DNA from: Entophlyctis helioformis | Lineage: Eukaryota; Chytridiomycota; Chytridiomycetes; Chytridiales; Chytriomycetaceae | Assembly: GCA_025526915.1 (NCBI GenBank) | Contig: JAHLKH010000164.1 | Coordinates: 1 to 63,378, forward strand | DNA length: 63,378 nt | Direction: 5' to 3' | Notes under the pieces: generated by a model | The model's input: only the letters and a program-made list of their open reading frames with translations | What the model was told of the DNA's origin: nothing | Database searches by the model: none | Made by a program: the position numbers and the translations under genes | Shown: positions 32,125 to 42,085 of the stretch, in pieces | Layout of the letters: the number at the start of each line of letters is the position of its first letter | Position numbering within the stretch: the stretch's first letter is position 1

Positions 32125-33712
32125 TCAGAATGTCATCATGGCAAGTGACGCCATGAGCACGCTGCCAACGACACCGGCAATGGTCATGCCGCCATCCACG
32201 GAGAGTGCCGCGTTCTTGCTGCTGTGCGTGCCGTTGCCAACCGTTGGCGGGTTGATGGTCACAAACGCGTTTGTCGGTGCAGGCAGTGCCGATCCAGACA
32301 ACGACGAGGAGTCGAGAGAGGGCTGGCTGAGGGGACTGGCAGTTGGACGCGCCTGTGAGGTTGCACTGTTGGCAGTCGGTCTCGCGGGCGACGGAGAGGG
32401 AGACACGGACGGCACCACAACTGGCGGAGATGGAGATGGAGATGGTGGCGGAGGAGGTGGAGGAGGAGGAGGTGGTGGTGGTGGACTGCCGGCAGGAGGC
32501 CACCGCATGCCAGGCACATCGAACGCCGGCCGGACCAGTCCAGTGCCGTCCAGCAGCTGCGAGTCGTACGCTGGCTGGCCAAGAGCATCTGCCACCTTGC
32601 GCATGGTGTACCCACGGCGGATCAGCACGTCTGTGGCAGCCCCGACCTGTGCCGACGCATCCGCGTAGTAGTCGTGCTGCAGCGAGATGGGTCCCATCGT
32701 CTGCCGCGTCTCGGTCCACGACCTGAACCGGTCGGCCACGTTGAGTGCACCCTGTGCGTCGCGGGTGTCGTAGCGCCACACGACCACGGTCAGACCCATG
32801 TTGCGCGCAATGGCCCGCACACGGTCGTCGATGTCGCCATACGGAGGACGGAAGAGCTTGGGCACGACTCCCACTGTGTCGCGGATGATGCGTGCCGTCT
32901 GGAAGATCTCGTTGACAATCTGGCCGTCGGTGAGCGTGGTCAGACGCTGGTGCGACCAAGTGTGGATCTGGCACGCAACAGCCGCACAGCCACACAGCAG
33001 CACAACAGCACAGCCCCGTACCGCCCACGGCAACAGCAGCGGCAACGGTAACGCAAGCCAAGCAGCAAGTGTCAGTCGGACTCCATCCAACGGATCCCAG
33101 CCAAAGGATCCCAGCCAAAGGATCCCAGCCAAAGGATCCCTCTGCGGCATCGGCCATGGAGCAATCAACTCACGCCAATGTCGTGGCCGTCTGCGTATGC
33201 ACGGCGCAGGATGTCGGGCCGCTCAAGCACACGAGACCCAACCACAAAGAAGGTGATCTTGACGTTGCGGGCCTTGAACGCATCCAGCGCAACCAGCGTC
33301 GCTGTTCTGTCAACGTCGGTCCCAAAACCCCAAACGCCAGGTGTCAGCAGCAGCCGTTGAGAGTCAAGTGGCGCAAAGTCAAGACGTTGCTGGCTGGTCA
33401 GGCCAAGTAGATGGCGGCGATGGCTGTTGGTGCACACACAGACACACAGACACACACACCCTCTCTCTTTGATCACAGGCACGTCACTCACCCAGGACCG
33501 TCGTCCATGGTCAGACACCAGCCGCCGCCGCCGCAGTCTCGGATGTCTTTGCTAAAGTCTCGGCCGGGACCGCTGCGCGGGATGCCGATGAGGAAGCGGC
33601 TGTTGAGCGAGGCGACTTCTGGTGCGATTCGGTCGGGTGGCGGGTACCCCTGCGCCGCCACGCCCGCAGCCCCGGCAAGCAGCGCCGTCAGGGCCAGCGA
33701 GAGCAGGTGCAT
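32125..33712 (-). CDS. Chitin deacetylase CDA-8 (opposite strand)
   Basis: Exons 33492-33712, 33174-33306 and 32125-32967 give 398 residues, intact. Signal peptide MHLLSLALTALLAGAAG, DFSKDIRDC, LTMDDGPG, FKARNVKITFFVVGSRVLE, IHTWSHQ, RPPYGDIDDR and LQHDYY. A run of 14 Pro, a Ser/Pro-rich stalk and a hydrophobic GPI-type tail follow. The only array member on the minus strand, converging on CDA-7. The long Pro stalk could hold the domain away from the membrane or wall. Intron 2 contains a 14-bp tandem repeat. A TATA box lies 39 bp upstream of the ATG. Confidence 0.92.
33092..33139. repeat. 14-bp tandem repeat in a CDA-8 intron
   Basis: The unit GGATCCCAGCCAAA is repeated about 3.5 times within CDA-8 intron 2 (32968-33173). 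Confidence 0.85.
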
Positions 33713-33750
33713 CTATGCAGTGTCTACTGGGCTGTGGGTGCTCTCTCTCT

Positions 33751-33758
33751 CTTTTATA
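33751..33758 (-). promoter_or_regulatory. TATA box of CDA-8
   Basis: TATAAAAG on the minus strand, 39 bp upstream of the CDA-8 start codon, next to a GA-rich run. Confidence 0.55.
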
Positions 33759-33939
33759 GCGTTTGCTCAGCAGTCCAAGTGGGAAAACGCCACCTGGACT
33801 CCATGTACACACAGCCACAAGAAGCATCTGGTCCCAACCACTGCCATGTGCACAATCGCATGGTGCACAACAAACACAGACACGCTGGTCTGTCAGGCAG
33901 GCTGTGATGCCATTGACGGCTTCATTCACTCGCCGCCAC

Positions 33940-36572
33940 TCACACATCAAACTCGTGGTCTTCAAACTTGAGCGGAATGTACTCTTCGTCCCGCTCCTCC
34001 TTGATCATGGCTTCTTGGTCGTCATCCTCATCCTCATCATCGTCGTCGTCGTCGTCGTCGTCGTCACGATCAGAACAGCCTTCCACATTCGTGTCTGTAT
34101 CATCGTTCTGCTCCACTCTGGCTGCTGCTGCTGCTGCTGCTGCCAGAAACGCCAATCCAGACAGTGCATCTCAAGTGCGTCAGCTGCCAAGCCATCCATC
34201 CATCCATCAGGCTGCACATTGCCATTCCCATCGTACCTGCAACCACCTGTGGATGTTTCTTGGAGAGGTTGTAAGCGCACCAGAGCAGCCGAGTCACGAG
34301 CCTGTCATTCCACAGCATGCAATGTTGCCAGTCAGTGCCAGTCAGTGCCAGTCAGTGCCGCTGAACTGAAAACGACGGCTGCAACATGGACATGCAATCA
34401 AGACGCACGCTGCATAGATGAGAACCACTTGTCTGACGGTCCACTGCTGGATGTCCGCGTGTGCCATCCACGCATCCAGTGCCTGTGAGCCGCGATGCAC
34501 AGCATATTTGCTCGGTCGCAACTGTGCAAGCAGCCGCATTTCGTCTCTGCAGTCGTCATCCATGCCATCCATGCCATCCAGTGCCAGTCCATCCAGCTCC
34601 CTCGTCAGCCACGCCTCACAGTCCAACAGACACGATCACGCCACCACTCACGTGTGCTCTCGCATCTCCTGTGCCGTCCGATTCTCAGAGCCAGGATTCA
34701 GACGCCGTCTGGCAGTCTCGAGCGTCTGTCCGATCCAGCAAGGAAGCGATCCAGCATGCGCAGGCGTAATCTTCTTCATCACATGCACGGGGGTCGACTT
34801 GAGCGTGGTGGACAGCAGGCTGCGCTCGTGTGCCGACAGATCGACGACGCGCAGGCTTTCCTTTGGAATGTGGAGCCAGCTGCTGATGGTCTCGTCGTGG
34901 ACAGCCAGCCGGTCATCTGCCCACGACTGGTTGTCCACACTGCCGGCCGCATTGGTGCTGACAGCCTCGCGATCTGAAACAGCCACTGCAGATGCAGATG
35001 GTGTCGCTCCTGCCATCTGGCTGGTTGATGAACGCGTGCGGATGCGGCTGCGAGTGTGACACGACAGCGACGATCCACGGCCAGAGGAGCCAGACCCACA
35101 ACACGCAGCAGACGCAGACAAAGGCTCGTCTGCCGTTGATGACTGCAGCACGGCGTCAATCAGGTCTGCGTGGTCGTGCTCAAAGCGGCTGGCAAAAGTG
35201 TGTGTCTTGAACACGATCCTGTTATCGGATGGTGCAGCCGCTGCGTGTGTGAGCATCGCAGCCGTCGTCGCACTCACAAGCAACAGCACGGCAGTCCACA
35301 GAAAGCGTGTTGCTTGACTCACATGGCATAAATCAGCACAAACTGGCGCACAGTCCACGTCTGGACGTCGGCATCTGCCATGAGCGCAGCACTGTGATCG
35401 CCACACCGGCTTGATGTGTATGCGTCCGACTCGAGCTGTGTCAGTGCCAGGATCTCCTGTCTGTCCAGTCCAGTCCAGTCCAGTCCAGACCGTGTCAGCC
35501 AGCCCACTTCTCACAACACCAGCACAGCCAGTCTGACAGCCAGACAGACACACCTCTGCAGGGCAGTCTGCTCGTCCGTGACATCCAGGCTGTGGAACTG
35601 CGCAGGCAGCAGGCGCATCTGGATGGCATGGATGACATCTGCAGCACACGGCGGAAGATCAGCCATGCCTCGTGGTGCGACCATGGCCATTTCCCGTGCT
35701 CTGCGAGCCCTGAGAATCACGGCAAGGAGATCGCGGTCTGCCAGTGACAGGCTGCCGATGGCTGCATCGACAGACATGTAGTTTGCGATGCGCTTGAGGA
35801 CGCTCTTTGCTTGCATGGACAGTGACTTGGTGTCGAGTTTCAGCAGGAACGGACAGACTTGACGCTGCACTTGGCTTGCTGGCTCGTGGCGTGGCTCTGG
35901 CGACGACTCGACGGCAGTGTCTGATGCCGAATGCACAGCCTCGCTTGGAGCGTGTTGGTCCGACTCGGGCTGCGGTGGCTCAGACGACACGGCCGACTGC
36001 GATCCCAAGCCGGGCTCGTGGCAGTCTGATCGACAGACCTGCGTCAAGTCGGCTGCACCAACAAACGAGTCGTCTGAGACGCTTGAGATGTCCGACGACA
36101 CCGACAGCGATCGGCACCGCTTGCGAGATAAACGAGCAGAGGCAGAGACATGGTGCCGATCGACTGGCTGCGCATCTTGAACTGGCGTTGGCTGCTCTTG
36201 TTCGGCAACTGTCTGCTGCTGCTGCTGCTGCTGCTGCTGTGGAGAGAGTGGCTCGCTGTCTGATCTGCTGCATCCAGTCAGTCAGTCAGACAGACAGTTG
36301 GCCGTTCAGGATGCAGGCAAGCCACAGACATGGCAGGCACTGACAGAAGACTGGAGCCGCCGACAGGCGCTGGCAGCGACACCGACAGCGACACCGACGC
36401 AAGCGTCTGCTGCAGGATCTGGATGGCCACATGGTGGCTGTTTGAGGCGTTGCCCAGCTGCACGGCGAACGAGGCCAGCTCGTTGTACTTTTCGTCGAGG
36501 CTCTTGAGCGACTCCTGTGCGACGGCAGACGGTCAGGACGGCTGTGGGCCATGCACGCACGGCCAGCTGGGG

Positions 36573-36624
<52 letters not shown>

Positions 36625-36666
36625 CCCGCTGGACCACATGCGGCAACGCACCAGAACAAACGCCAT
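33940..36666 (-). CDS. Unknown protein with a duplicated exon and acidic tail
   Basis: Eight exons keep phase: 36652-36666, 36345-36514, 36267-35554, 35460-35323, 35218-34652, 34546-34409, 34301-34237 and 34121-33940, about 662 residues. No family recognised. In order: a short coiled coil (LKSLDEKYNELASFAVQLGN), Gln/Ser-rich disorder, a helical block, a 46-residue unit (ALMADADVQTWTVRQFVLIY), a Ser-rich stretch, a second copy of that unit (AWMAHADIQQWTVRQVVLIY), LLWCAYNLSKKHPQ, and a poly-Asp/Glu tail ending EYIPLKFEDHEFDV. The two units are separate exons of equal length and phase. No signal peptide, so probably intracellular. A longer start near 36808 is possible. Head-to-head with GEMIN8-B. 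Confidence 0.65.
36576..36622. repeat. (CA)n microsatellite
   Basis: About 23 CA units inside intron 1 of the unknown minus-strand gene, close to the GEMIN8-B promoter. Confidence 0.9.
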
Positions 36667-36876
36667 GGTTGCAGCGTCGACAGAGAGCAGCGTGGCAGGG
36701 CAGCTGGGAGTGTGTGCCGAGTGGCAAGGCGAGATGGCGGCGTCTGGACAGCTGCTGTGGACGGCAGGCTGCCATGCTGCATCTGCTGGCATGGTCATGG
36801 TCATGGCTGCTGTGTCTTGGCTGCTGTGTCTTGGCTGTCCTCGCACGATCTGTGGTGATCTGGCGGCAAGTCGCGT

Positions 36877-38104
36877 CCGAAAGCGAGTTGGCACGCAGTC
36901 GAACAAGCCGCGAGCCAGCCAGCCAGCCAGCCAGCGACGCATGGATCTGGCTGCCTTCCACGCCTCGCACTGGAGCAGCGAGCAGCAGCAGGCATTCGCC
37001 CGCTGGATGCTGCCGTCTGCCGCCCATGCCTCGAGTGGCCCTGCTGCTCCACAGCAACAGCAACAACAGCCACAGCAGGCCGAGTGGACAGACTACTGCC
37101 TCGCTTGCCAGGCTGCCATCACAGACCACTACGAGCAGCTGGGATGGACGGCACCGCCTGCTGCTGCTGGCTCTGCTGGCACCAAGCGAGGCCACAGCAG
37201 CGACACCGACAGGCACAGCGAGCACAGCGATCACACCGAGGACCAGCAAGAGGACCACGACGATGACGGCCATGTGCAGGTCGACCTCACGCCCGAGGTC
37301 ATTGCCATGTTCCGCTTCTCGGCCGCATACCGCACAGAGCGAGCCGCCGAGCGAGAGGAGGAGCGGCGTGCCGATGCGCAGCGTGACGAGCAGGAGCGGC
37401 TGCGCACCAAGCAGGCGGCCGACGACGCACAGCGATCCAAGCGGCAGCGGTATCTGGCCGGCAGTCACGGCACGCATGGCACTCTGTCGCAGCAGCCAGA
37501 TCCACACGGACAGCCACACGGACAGCAGCCAGACGGACAGCAGCAGCAGGAAGCAAGGGATGTGCACGCATTCACGATCGCCACTCTGCAGTTTGGTCTG
37601 GATCGTGGCTTTGACGACAGTGTTGCGCAGCACAAGCCGGTGCTGTGGCCGGTGCTGCCGATTGCCTTTTGAGCACACGCTGGCTGCAGTCGATGTGCGG
37701 CGACTGGCGCACTGGCCATTGTGCCAAGACACGGCACGGCACGGCAGATGGGCAGGTGAGCCACAACTGATGGATAGATGGATGGATGGATGGAAGGATG
37801 GATGGATGCAAGTGGCACCACACACGGCACTTCAACGCATGATGATGACAGCACCATTCCTGCACTGCCAGACACGGGCAGCGGCCGCTCGGATGACGGT
37901 CGCGACAGCCACGAGACTGCGAGACGCCTCGCAGTGACTTGCGTGTCTCTGGCTGCCGTGATCTCTTTGGGCAGGCTGCCGCCTGCTGTCGATGAAGCCA
38001 ACCCTGGGGGACGAGTCTCTGTACTCGTATCTGAATGCGGCCGTGTCTGTGTGTCTGTGTCTGTCCATCTATCCAACTGCCTGCACTGTTGGTGTTCACT
38101 GACC
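36877..38104 (+). repeat. Inverted segmental duplication, copy B (GEMIN8 unit)
   Basis: Matches 674-1956 read on the opposite strand, over the GEMIN8 frame plus about 430 nt of 3' flank. The flank is conserved about as well as the coding part by eye, which argues for a recent copy or gene conversion. Confidence 0.85.
36941..37672 (+). CDS. GEMIN8: GEMIN8 homologue (SMN complex), copy B
   Basis: Intronless 243-residue near-twin of the gene at 1097-1888, also ending KPVLWPVLPIAF and carrying VDLTPEVIAMFRFSAAYRT. Differences are a shorter Gln run, a shorter QQED repeat in the acidic linker (one unit instead of three), and a few substitutions. Both copies are open, so neither is an obvious pseudogene. 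Upstream it faces the unknown minus-strand gene rather than FCF2, so copy B probably has a different promoter. Likely role as for copy A: a Gemin subunit of the snRNP assembly complex. Confidence 0.75.
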   Translation: MDLAAFHASHWSSEQQQAFARWMLPSAAHASSGPAAPQQQQQQPQQAEWTDYCLACQAAITDHYEQLGWTAPPAAAGSAGTKRGHSSDTDRHSEHSDHTEDQQEDHDDDGHVQVDLTPEVIAMFRFSAAYRTERAAEREEERRADAQRDEQERLRTKQAADDAQRSKRQRYLAGSHGTHGTLSQQPDPHGQPHGQQPDGQQQQEARDVHAFTIATLQFGLDRGFDDSVAQHKPVLWPVLPIAF

Positions 38105-38285
38105 ACTCGTATCTCACACGCGAATGCTAGACATGACAGGATGAACGGCATCATTGTAAGAACGCCAATACGATGCATTGCCATCCACTGTTGACCCTCC
38201 TGACACTCAGATGCTCTTGACCGTTCTTCAGACACATCGAGTCAGCACACGGCACTCGCTCAACCAGCAACAGCAGCCATCGCAC
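37673..38285. other. GEMIN8-B 3' flank and gap to RKI1
   Basis: The first 430 nt are the duplicated 3' flank, with a GATG/GGAT run at 37770-37806. The rest separates GEMIN8-B from the convergent RKI1 gene. No gene seen. A frame (MKPTLGDESLYSYLNA) is open in both copies but too short to call. Confidence 0.5.
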
Positions 38286-39349
38286 TCACCCGTCCGGCAT
38301 GCCAAAGTACGCGCCATTGGCCATTCCGCAGAACAGACCCGTCTCCACAATGCCCGGCACGTCCAGCAGCCTGGTGTTGAGAGCGACCGGGTCGGCAATC
38401 TGGCCAAAGTCGGCATCCACCACAAAGTTGCCATTGTCGGTGACGACTGGGCCGGCCTTTTTGACGGCCATGCGCAGAACGGGGTTGCCGCCCATGGCCT
38501 TGATCTTGTTCATGACGGGAATGTACACGGACGGAATGACTTCGAGCGGCACGCCCTGCTTCCACTGCACACTCACATCGTGTGTGCCGTGTGTGGTATG
38601 CACGGTGTTCATCGTGTCAGCTCACATGGCAGACGGAATAAAGGCAGTGAGATGCAAGTGATGATGGCAGTGGCCGACCTGTGTGCCGAGAACAGACGAG
38701 TTCTTGCGGTAGTCGGCGACAAGGAAGAAGCGGGCGGCGTTGGACGCGACGAGCTTCTCTTGCAGGTGGCAAGCACCACCGCCCTTGATGCAGTGCAGCG
38801 AGGCGTCGACCTCGTCAGCGCCGTCAAAGGCAACGTCGATGGACGGGTACTGGTTGAGTGTGCCCTGTGGCAGCGCATGTGTGTGTGAGAGATGCGATGG
38901 CGGCATGCGAGCGATGGAGGGCGACTTGCCAGTGGGAGACCGGCCTCGAGGATCAGGTTCTGTGCCTGGAAGGATGTGGGGATGCACGCCTTGATCGACA
39001 GCGACGGGTCGGTCTTGACACGCTCGGCCAGCCGCTCGACGGCATACACGATGGTGCTGCCCGAGCCTGTTGCTCTGATCGTCAGCTGCCGGCTGCTCGG
39101 GTCCGCTGTTCAGGCAGGCAGGCACGCAGACAGACAGGCAGGCACACAGGCAGGCACACTGGCAGGCAGGCACTCACCAATGCCGATGATGTGTGTGGAC
39201 GGCGACACCTGCTCGTCAATGGCACGGAACGAGGCCAGGCGCTTGGCTGTGTGTGGCAGCAAGCAGCAACGAGTGTCAGCAGCAGGCCAACCGGCCAGCA
39301 GGCATGCGGGGGCATGGCAGGTCTTGCCTTGCTCAAGAAGGTCGGCCAT
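38286..39349 (-). CDS. RKI1: Ribose-5-phosphate isomerase A
   Basis: Exons 39328-39349, 39178-39246, 38930-39066, 38679-38864 and 38286-38564 give 230 residues (family 220-260). Family motifs in order: [102 protein letters not shown] and AYFG-PDG. It converts ribose-5-phosphate to ribulose-5-phosphate in the pentose phosphate pathway (cytosol). Introns 39247-39327 and 38865-38929 have GCAAG donors (GC-AG). One extra residue difference: GGGAC where most have GGGGC. Confidence 0.95.
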
Positions 39350-40077
39350 GTGCAGCAGCAGTTGCTGTCGTTGTTGCCGCAAACCACAAAACAGCCGGCC
39401 GCAACCGGGCACGTGTTGGTCGACGCGCAGATCGGCAGACAGCGAGCACGCAGCACGCTTGGACAGAACCAGCAACGGATGCGTGCCTTCAACGAGCGAC
39501 AGCAGCGTGCGCTTGCATCCCGACTGGCTGCTCATGCACGCCGACGGCCAGCACACGCTGCTCCTTCTTCCGCTGCACATGATACCAGCCAGAGTCGGCA
39601 TCGGTGGCATTCCATCCACACTCGCATCTCACCACAAGCCCAGCATCGGCTCGCGGCAGTCTGCTGGATGATGGCCACGCCACGGCTCTGTCAACAGCGC
39701 TCAGATCACACTCGTTGTCAGGAGCAGCATGCGGCTGTTCAATCCAGCAAGCACGCTGCATCCGTCACTGGCTGAGCGGGCAGCCTCCAAAGCAGTGCGA
39801 TCTCAGAGCGTACAGCAAGTTGGACGCATTCATGGGCGTGCACAGGGCACGCAGCCAACAGACCGGCATGCGACACGACCATACACGCAGACGCAAGAGC
39901 AGGCTTGCCAGATCGCGATGCGTGTTGGACAGCGTTCCATCGCGCTTGGCTCGGCTGCAGTCGCTGGACTGTTCAACCTCGATGCACACCACGCAGACGT
40001 AGGCGTTGCCAAGTGCATGGCTGGGCCAAACACCTCGATCGAACCATACGTTCGCGTCTCGCCTGTTTCGCAACAAC
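39350..40077. other. Divergent intergenic region RKI1 / PDI
   Basis: 728 bp between the divergent start codons of RKI1 and the PDI gene. No gene or clear TATA box seen. Confidence 0.5.
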
Positions 40078-41866
40078 ATGCTCGTCACGAAGCTGATCTC
40101 GCTGCTGGCGCTGGTGCCGTTTGCACTGGGTTCCGACGTCGTCGACCTCACGCCGGCCAACTTTGACAAGGTGGGTTGCGCTGCGTGCCCGCTCTGTATG
40201 CCACACTGCCCCTCTGCCCCGCTCTTGGTCGGCGACGTTGCAGCCAGCCGACGCTGCTGTGGCGCTGTTCATGGCTGATCTTGACGCTGGCTTTGTGTGC
40301 GGTGCGGTGTGGTGTTGTGTGGTGTGGTGTGGCCCTGGACTGACTCTCTGGACTGACATGACCTGTCCTCGACTGGATGTGTGGCATCAACCTTCCAGAT
40401 CATCGACGGCTCTCGCCCTGCGCTCGTCGAGTTCTTTGCCCCCTGGTGCGGCCACTGCAAGGTGTGTTCCGCCGTCCCAACATGCTTGCTCACTGGCTCG
40501 CTCGCCTGCTGGTTGTGGCGTTTGTGTTGGCGGTGTTGCTGACATGGACCTCTGTCCAGTCGCTTGCACCCACCTACGAGGAGGTCGCTTCGGCATACGC
40601 CAAGAACAAGGACTCGATCGTGATCGCCAAGGTCGATGCCGACCAGCACAAGTCGCTCGGCACCCGTTTCGGTGTCCAGGGCTTCCCCACCCTCAAGTGG
40701 TAAGTTGGAATTCCTCTGTCCCTCTGTCCATCAGATGCTCCCACCGTGGCATGTCGGTTACATCTGCAGCACGCCGAGACTCACACACGGGCATGCGCGG
40801 CCAGGTTCGGCAAGGGCGACAAGAAGGGCGAGACGTACAACGGCGGTCGCGAGGCCGACGACTTTTACAAGTTCATCGAGGAGAAGACGGGTATCAAGTC
40901 GTCCGTCAAGCGCGTGCCGTCGGCCGTCAAGGTCCTGACCTCGTCCAACTTTGACGACACGGTCAAGGCGCCGGGCAAGAATGTTCTTGCTGCCTTTACT
41001 GCTCCTTGGTGTGGTCACTGCAAGGTGTGTGACCATGGACAGGGATGCTTGTATTCTGAAGCGTTGTCGGCTGGCTGACTGACTGATTGTGTGGATGTAG
41101 TCTCTCAAGCCTGTGTTTGAAAAGGTCGCCAAGACGTTTGCCAACGAGCCCAACGTGAGTGCCCCAGTCGAGGCCGAGTGCATGTGTAGTGTGATGGCAC
41201 GGGTTGCTGACGCGGCGATGATGGCTGGGATGTGGTTTTACAGTGCGTTGTTGCCAACATTGATGCCACCGTCTCGACGGACCTTGCCTCCAAGTACGAC
41301 GTGCAGGGATACCCGACGATCAAGTTCTTCAAGGCGGATGGCGACAAGACCAACCCGGACACGTACGAGCTCGGCCGCGATGAGCAGAGCTTCGTCGACT
41401 ACCTCAACGAGCGCTGCGGCACCTTCCGTGTTCCTGGCGGCGGTCTCAACAGCAAGGTATGCGTTGATGGCCCAGTGGTGCACGCCTGGATGCATCTGGA
41501 CTGACTCTCACCATCTCACGACACGCGCGGCTGGGGTCCTCACAGGCTGGCCGGCTGGCCGAGCTCGACGCTCTCGCAGCGCAGTACGTCAAGGCGTCCG
41601 CAACAGAGCGCGCCACGCTGCTCGCGCAAGCCAAGACGCTCGGCGGCGACGCCCAGCACGGCAAGTACGGCAAGTACTATGCCAAGGTCATGGAGCGCAT
41701 CAACAAGGCCGACGGCTTCCCTGCCAAGGAGACGGCGCGTCTCACCAAGATCCTCGAGAACGGCAGCACGACGGCGGACAAGGCCGACGACTTTTACGTG
41801 CGCCGCAACATCTTGGCCGTGTTTGCGGCCGGCTCGTCGGCTGGTGCTGACAAGCAGGAGCTGTAA
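40078..41866 (+). CDS. Protein disulfide isomerase with ERp29 C-domain
   Basis: Exons 40078-40170, 40399-40461, 40560-40699, 40805-41024, 41101-41154, 41244-41456 and 41546-41866 give 367 residues. Signal peptide [18 protein letters not shown], thioredoxin domain 1 with [10 protein letters not shown], thioredoxin domain 2 with [10 protein letters not shown], then a C-terminal helical ERp29c-like domain ([19 protein letters not shown]). It ends KQEL, a variant of the KDEL/HDEL ER-retrieval signal. Layout as in fungal TigA/ERp38 enzymes. It oxidises and isomerises disulfides of secretory proteins, which suits the many Cys-containing wall enzymes nearby. AATAAA at 41920. Confidence 0.95.
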
Positions 41867-41919
41867 ACCCCGACGCGTCGTTGTGTCGGTCTGGTCTGCT
41901 CCGGTCTCGTCGACTCTTG

Positions 41920-41925
41920 AATAAA
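41920..41925 (+). terminator. Polyadenylation signal of the PDI gene
   Basis: AATAAA 54 nt after the PDI stop. Confidence 0.6.
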
Positions 41926-42085
41926 GTCGTATGGGCCAAGAGAGTGCGGGCGGGTGAGCGGGCAAGAGAGTCTAATGCTAAGCAATGTATATTCTGTTTG
42001 GGATGGAATGACAGTGGCAAAGACAGGATCGGTGTGAAGGGGGTGGAAGGGAGAGGCCCGTGCGCAAGGGGACGGCAAGCGAGAC

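Noticed and set aside
33092..33139. CRISPR-like direct repeats
   Set aside because: Tandem units without spacers in a eukaryotic intron; simple minisatellite. The same holds for 10036-10090 and 46421-46473.
37778..38194. Open frame conserved in both GEMIN8 flanks (also 519-1124 minus)
   Set aside because: Its conservation is explained by the duplication. No known domain, Gly/Asp/Val low complexity, and no start shared by both copies.
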